From an uncultured Bacilli bacterium (GTDB lineage: Bacteria > Bacillota_I > Bacilli_A > RF39 > UBA660), in contig CAKPOS010000024.1 of assembly GCA_934176955.1 (NCBI GenBank), forward strand, positions 1-6,923: a stretch of 6,923 nucleotides of DNA, written 5' to 3'. Positions 6,011 to 6,923 of this stretch are shown in pieces. Each line of letters opens with the position of its first letter. Positions within the stretch are counted from its first letter, which is position 1. Under the pieces are notes generated by a model, which saw only the letters and a program-made list of their open reading frames with translations, ran no database searches and had not been told where the DNA came from. The position numbers and the translations under genes are program-made.

Positions 6011-6922
6011 CTAATTAGAGGATTGTAACCTATAATTTACAGGTGACAGTCCTTTTAATTTCACTTTAATTCTATCATAATTGTAGTAATTAATATAGTC
6101 ATCTATCGCTAAAATTAATTCATCTATATTTTGATATTTATCTTCTTGATCATAAAACATTTCTGTTTTAAGCAAGCCAAAGAAGTTTTCCATCATTCCA
6201 TTATCCATACTATTTCCTTTTCTTGACATACTTTGTTTTATACCGTTGTTTTTCAATCTTTGTTGATAAGATTGGTGTTGATATTGCCATCCTTGATCTG
6301 AATGAAATATTAGTCCTTCTAGATTTCTGCCATCAAATGCTTTATTAAGCATATCATTTATTTGTTCTAAATTAGGTGATTTAGAAGTGTTATAAGAAAT
6401 AACTTCACCGTTAAATCCATCTAATATTGGAGATAAATAACATTTTTCTCCTCGAAGATTAAATTCAGTAACATCAGTATACCATTTTTGATTAGGCTTT
6501 TCTGCATTAAAATTTCTTACAATTAAATTATCAGCTATCTTACCAACAGTTCCCCTATAAGAAGAATATTTTCTTTTGTTTCTTTTTAGTAGTTTTAAAC
6601 CTAATTTAACCATTATTCTATAAACTTTTTTATGATTAACATTATAACCTTGATTTCTAAGTTCTAATGTAATTCTACGATAACCATATCTTTCTTTATT
6701 ATTAATAAATATTTCTTTTATTTTATCTATTATTTCTTTGTTTTTATCATCTTTATCTATTTTAGATAAAGTATAATAATATACTGATTTAGCCAAACCA
6801 GATACTTTTAGAAGAATCATTAATGGGTACGTTAGCCGAAGTTCATTTACAACATTTACTTTTTCTTCTGTTGTTGATTCTTCCTTGCTTGAACAACGGC
6901 TCTCAATTTTTTTGAGTATTCT
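6011..6922 (-). CDS. IS3-family transposase OrfB (DDE integrase), 5' end beyond or at frameshift site
   Basis: This is the catalytic subunit, an rve-type DDE recombinase that cuts and joins the IS ends. Numbering from the ATG at 6820, a HTH_21-like region (YGYRRITLELRNQGY, 45-59) precedes the catalytic core. The core has Asp116 in WYTDVTEF, Asp175 in HSDQGWQY and Glu211 in NGMMENFFGLLKTE, the classic DD(35)E spacing. The stop is TAG 6011-6013. The frame stays open upstream of 6820 to the window edge, with VNVVNELRLTYPL directly before MILLKVSG. The natural protein is thus most likely an OrfA-OrfB fusion made by -1 frameshifting, not a product started at 6820. An A-rich stretch at the OrfA stop (AAG AAA AAG TAA, 6856-6867) is a suitable slip site. 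No disabling mutation is seen. Confidence 0.92.
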   Translation of the reverse strand, partial: RILKKIESRCSSKEESTTEEKVNVVNELRLTYPLMILLKVSGLAKSVYYYTLSKIDKDDKNKEIIDKIKEIFINNKERYGYRRITLELRNQGYNVNHKKVYRIMVKLGLKLLKRNKRKYSSYRGTVGKIADNLIVRNFNAEKPNQKWYTDVTEFNLRGEKCYLSPILDGFNGEVISYNTSKSPNLEQINDMLNKAFDGRNLEGLIFHSDQGWQYQHQSYQQRLKNNGIKQSMSRKGNSMDNGMMENFFGLLKTEMFYDQEDKYQNIDELILAIDDYINYYNYDRIKVKLKGLSPVNYRLQSSN

Positions 6923-6923
6923 A
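6856..6923 (-). CDS. IS3-family transposase OrfA, C-terminal end only
   Basis: In the frame +1 to OrfB, the minus strand encodes EYSKKLRAVVQARKNQQQKKK followed by TAA at 6856-6858. The KKLRAxVQxRK pattern is the usual OrfA tail after its leucine zipper. It overlaps the OrfB frame by 68 or more bases, the arrangement used for programmed -1 frameshifting in the IS3 family. Confidence 0.8.
   Translation of the reverse strand, partial: EYSKKLRAVVQARKNQQQKKK

Larger units (their letters stand above)
5971..6923 (-). mobile_element. IS3-family (IS150-type) insertion sequence, 3' part, cut by window edge
   Basis: The element reads leftward and ends at the terminal repeat 5971-5996. It contains the complete catalytic core of OrfB and the last codons of OrfA in the -1-offset overlap typical of IS3 elements. 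Its start lies beyond the window. It has the same orientation as the left IS. Whether the two are copies of one element cannot be tested, because the visible parts do not overlap. Confidence 0.9.

Noticed and set aside
1..6923. CRISPR array, tRNA, rRNA or classic toxin-antitoxin pair
   Set aside because: No regularly spaced repeats, cloverleaf, rRNA-like sequence or paired small genes were seen.

Overview
The window is a strongly AT-rich accessory region. GAGG/AGGTG-type ribosome binding sites, TATAAT-like promoters and the gene families present suggest a low-GC Bacillota (Clostridia- or Streptococcus-like), with Fusobacteriota as an alternative. No rRNA, tRNA or core housekeeping gene is present to settle the taxon. 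TGG is used for Trp, and both TAA and TGA end genes, so the standard bacterial code applies.

Layout. Two IS3-family (IS150-type) insertion sequences lie at the edges, both reading leftward and both cut by the window boundary. The left one (1-446) shows the OrfA start and one terminal repeat. The right one (5971-6923) shows the other terminal repeat, all of the catalytic OrfB core, and the last residues of OrfA, which overlap OrfB in the -1 arrangement usual for IS3 elements. Between them, on the + strand, are a 5'-truncated coiled-coil gene that looks like the tail of a mobilization relaxase (452-952) and a complete ORF6N-domain gene with a PLD-like C-terminal motif (1019-1903). A likely terminator at about 1956-1978 separates these from a five-gene leftward array.

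The leftward array is read from right to left. It starts with an uncharacterised protein carrying a PD-(D/E)XK nuclease-like C-terminus (5763-4537, GTG start). Next come an intact metallo-beta-lactamase-fold hydrolase (4506-3859), an NTF2/SnoaL-like small protein (3837-3485), a PnuC-type nicotinamide riboside/NMN transporter (3492-2822) and a class I SAM-dependent methyltransferase (2835-1995). The last three genes overlap by 8 and 14 bases, so they were once a tight operon. All three are now broken: the NTF2-like gene by an out-of-frame 5-base tandem duplication, pnuC by a 1-base frame loss plus stop codons, and the methyltransferase by a 1-base gain plus a TAA. The two upstream genes are intact.

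The 207 bases between the nuclease-like gene and the right IS contain the most intriguing non-coding signal. On the + strand they can form three hairpins. Each has exactly one non-Watson-Crick pair, and each of these is G-U on the + strand but A-C on the other strand. One segment can also pair with either of two upstream partners, which resembles an attenuator, leader or riboswitch. A TGnTAAAAT extended -10 box lies just upstream. I could not assign this RNA to a known family. It may be the leader of a gene now displaced by the IS insertion.

Overall this looks like a decaying mobile or plasmid-derived island: IS-disrupted mobilization remnants, a phage/mobile-element-type ORF6N gene, a possible defence-type nuclease, and an eroding metabolic cassette.
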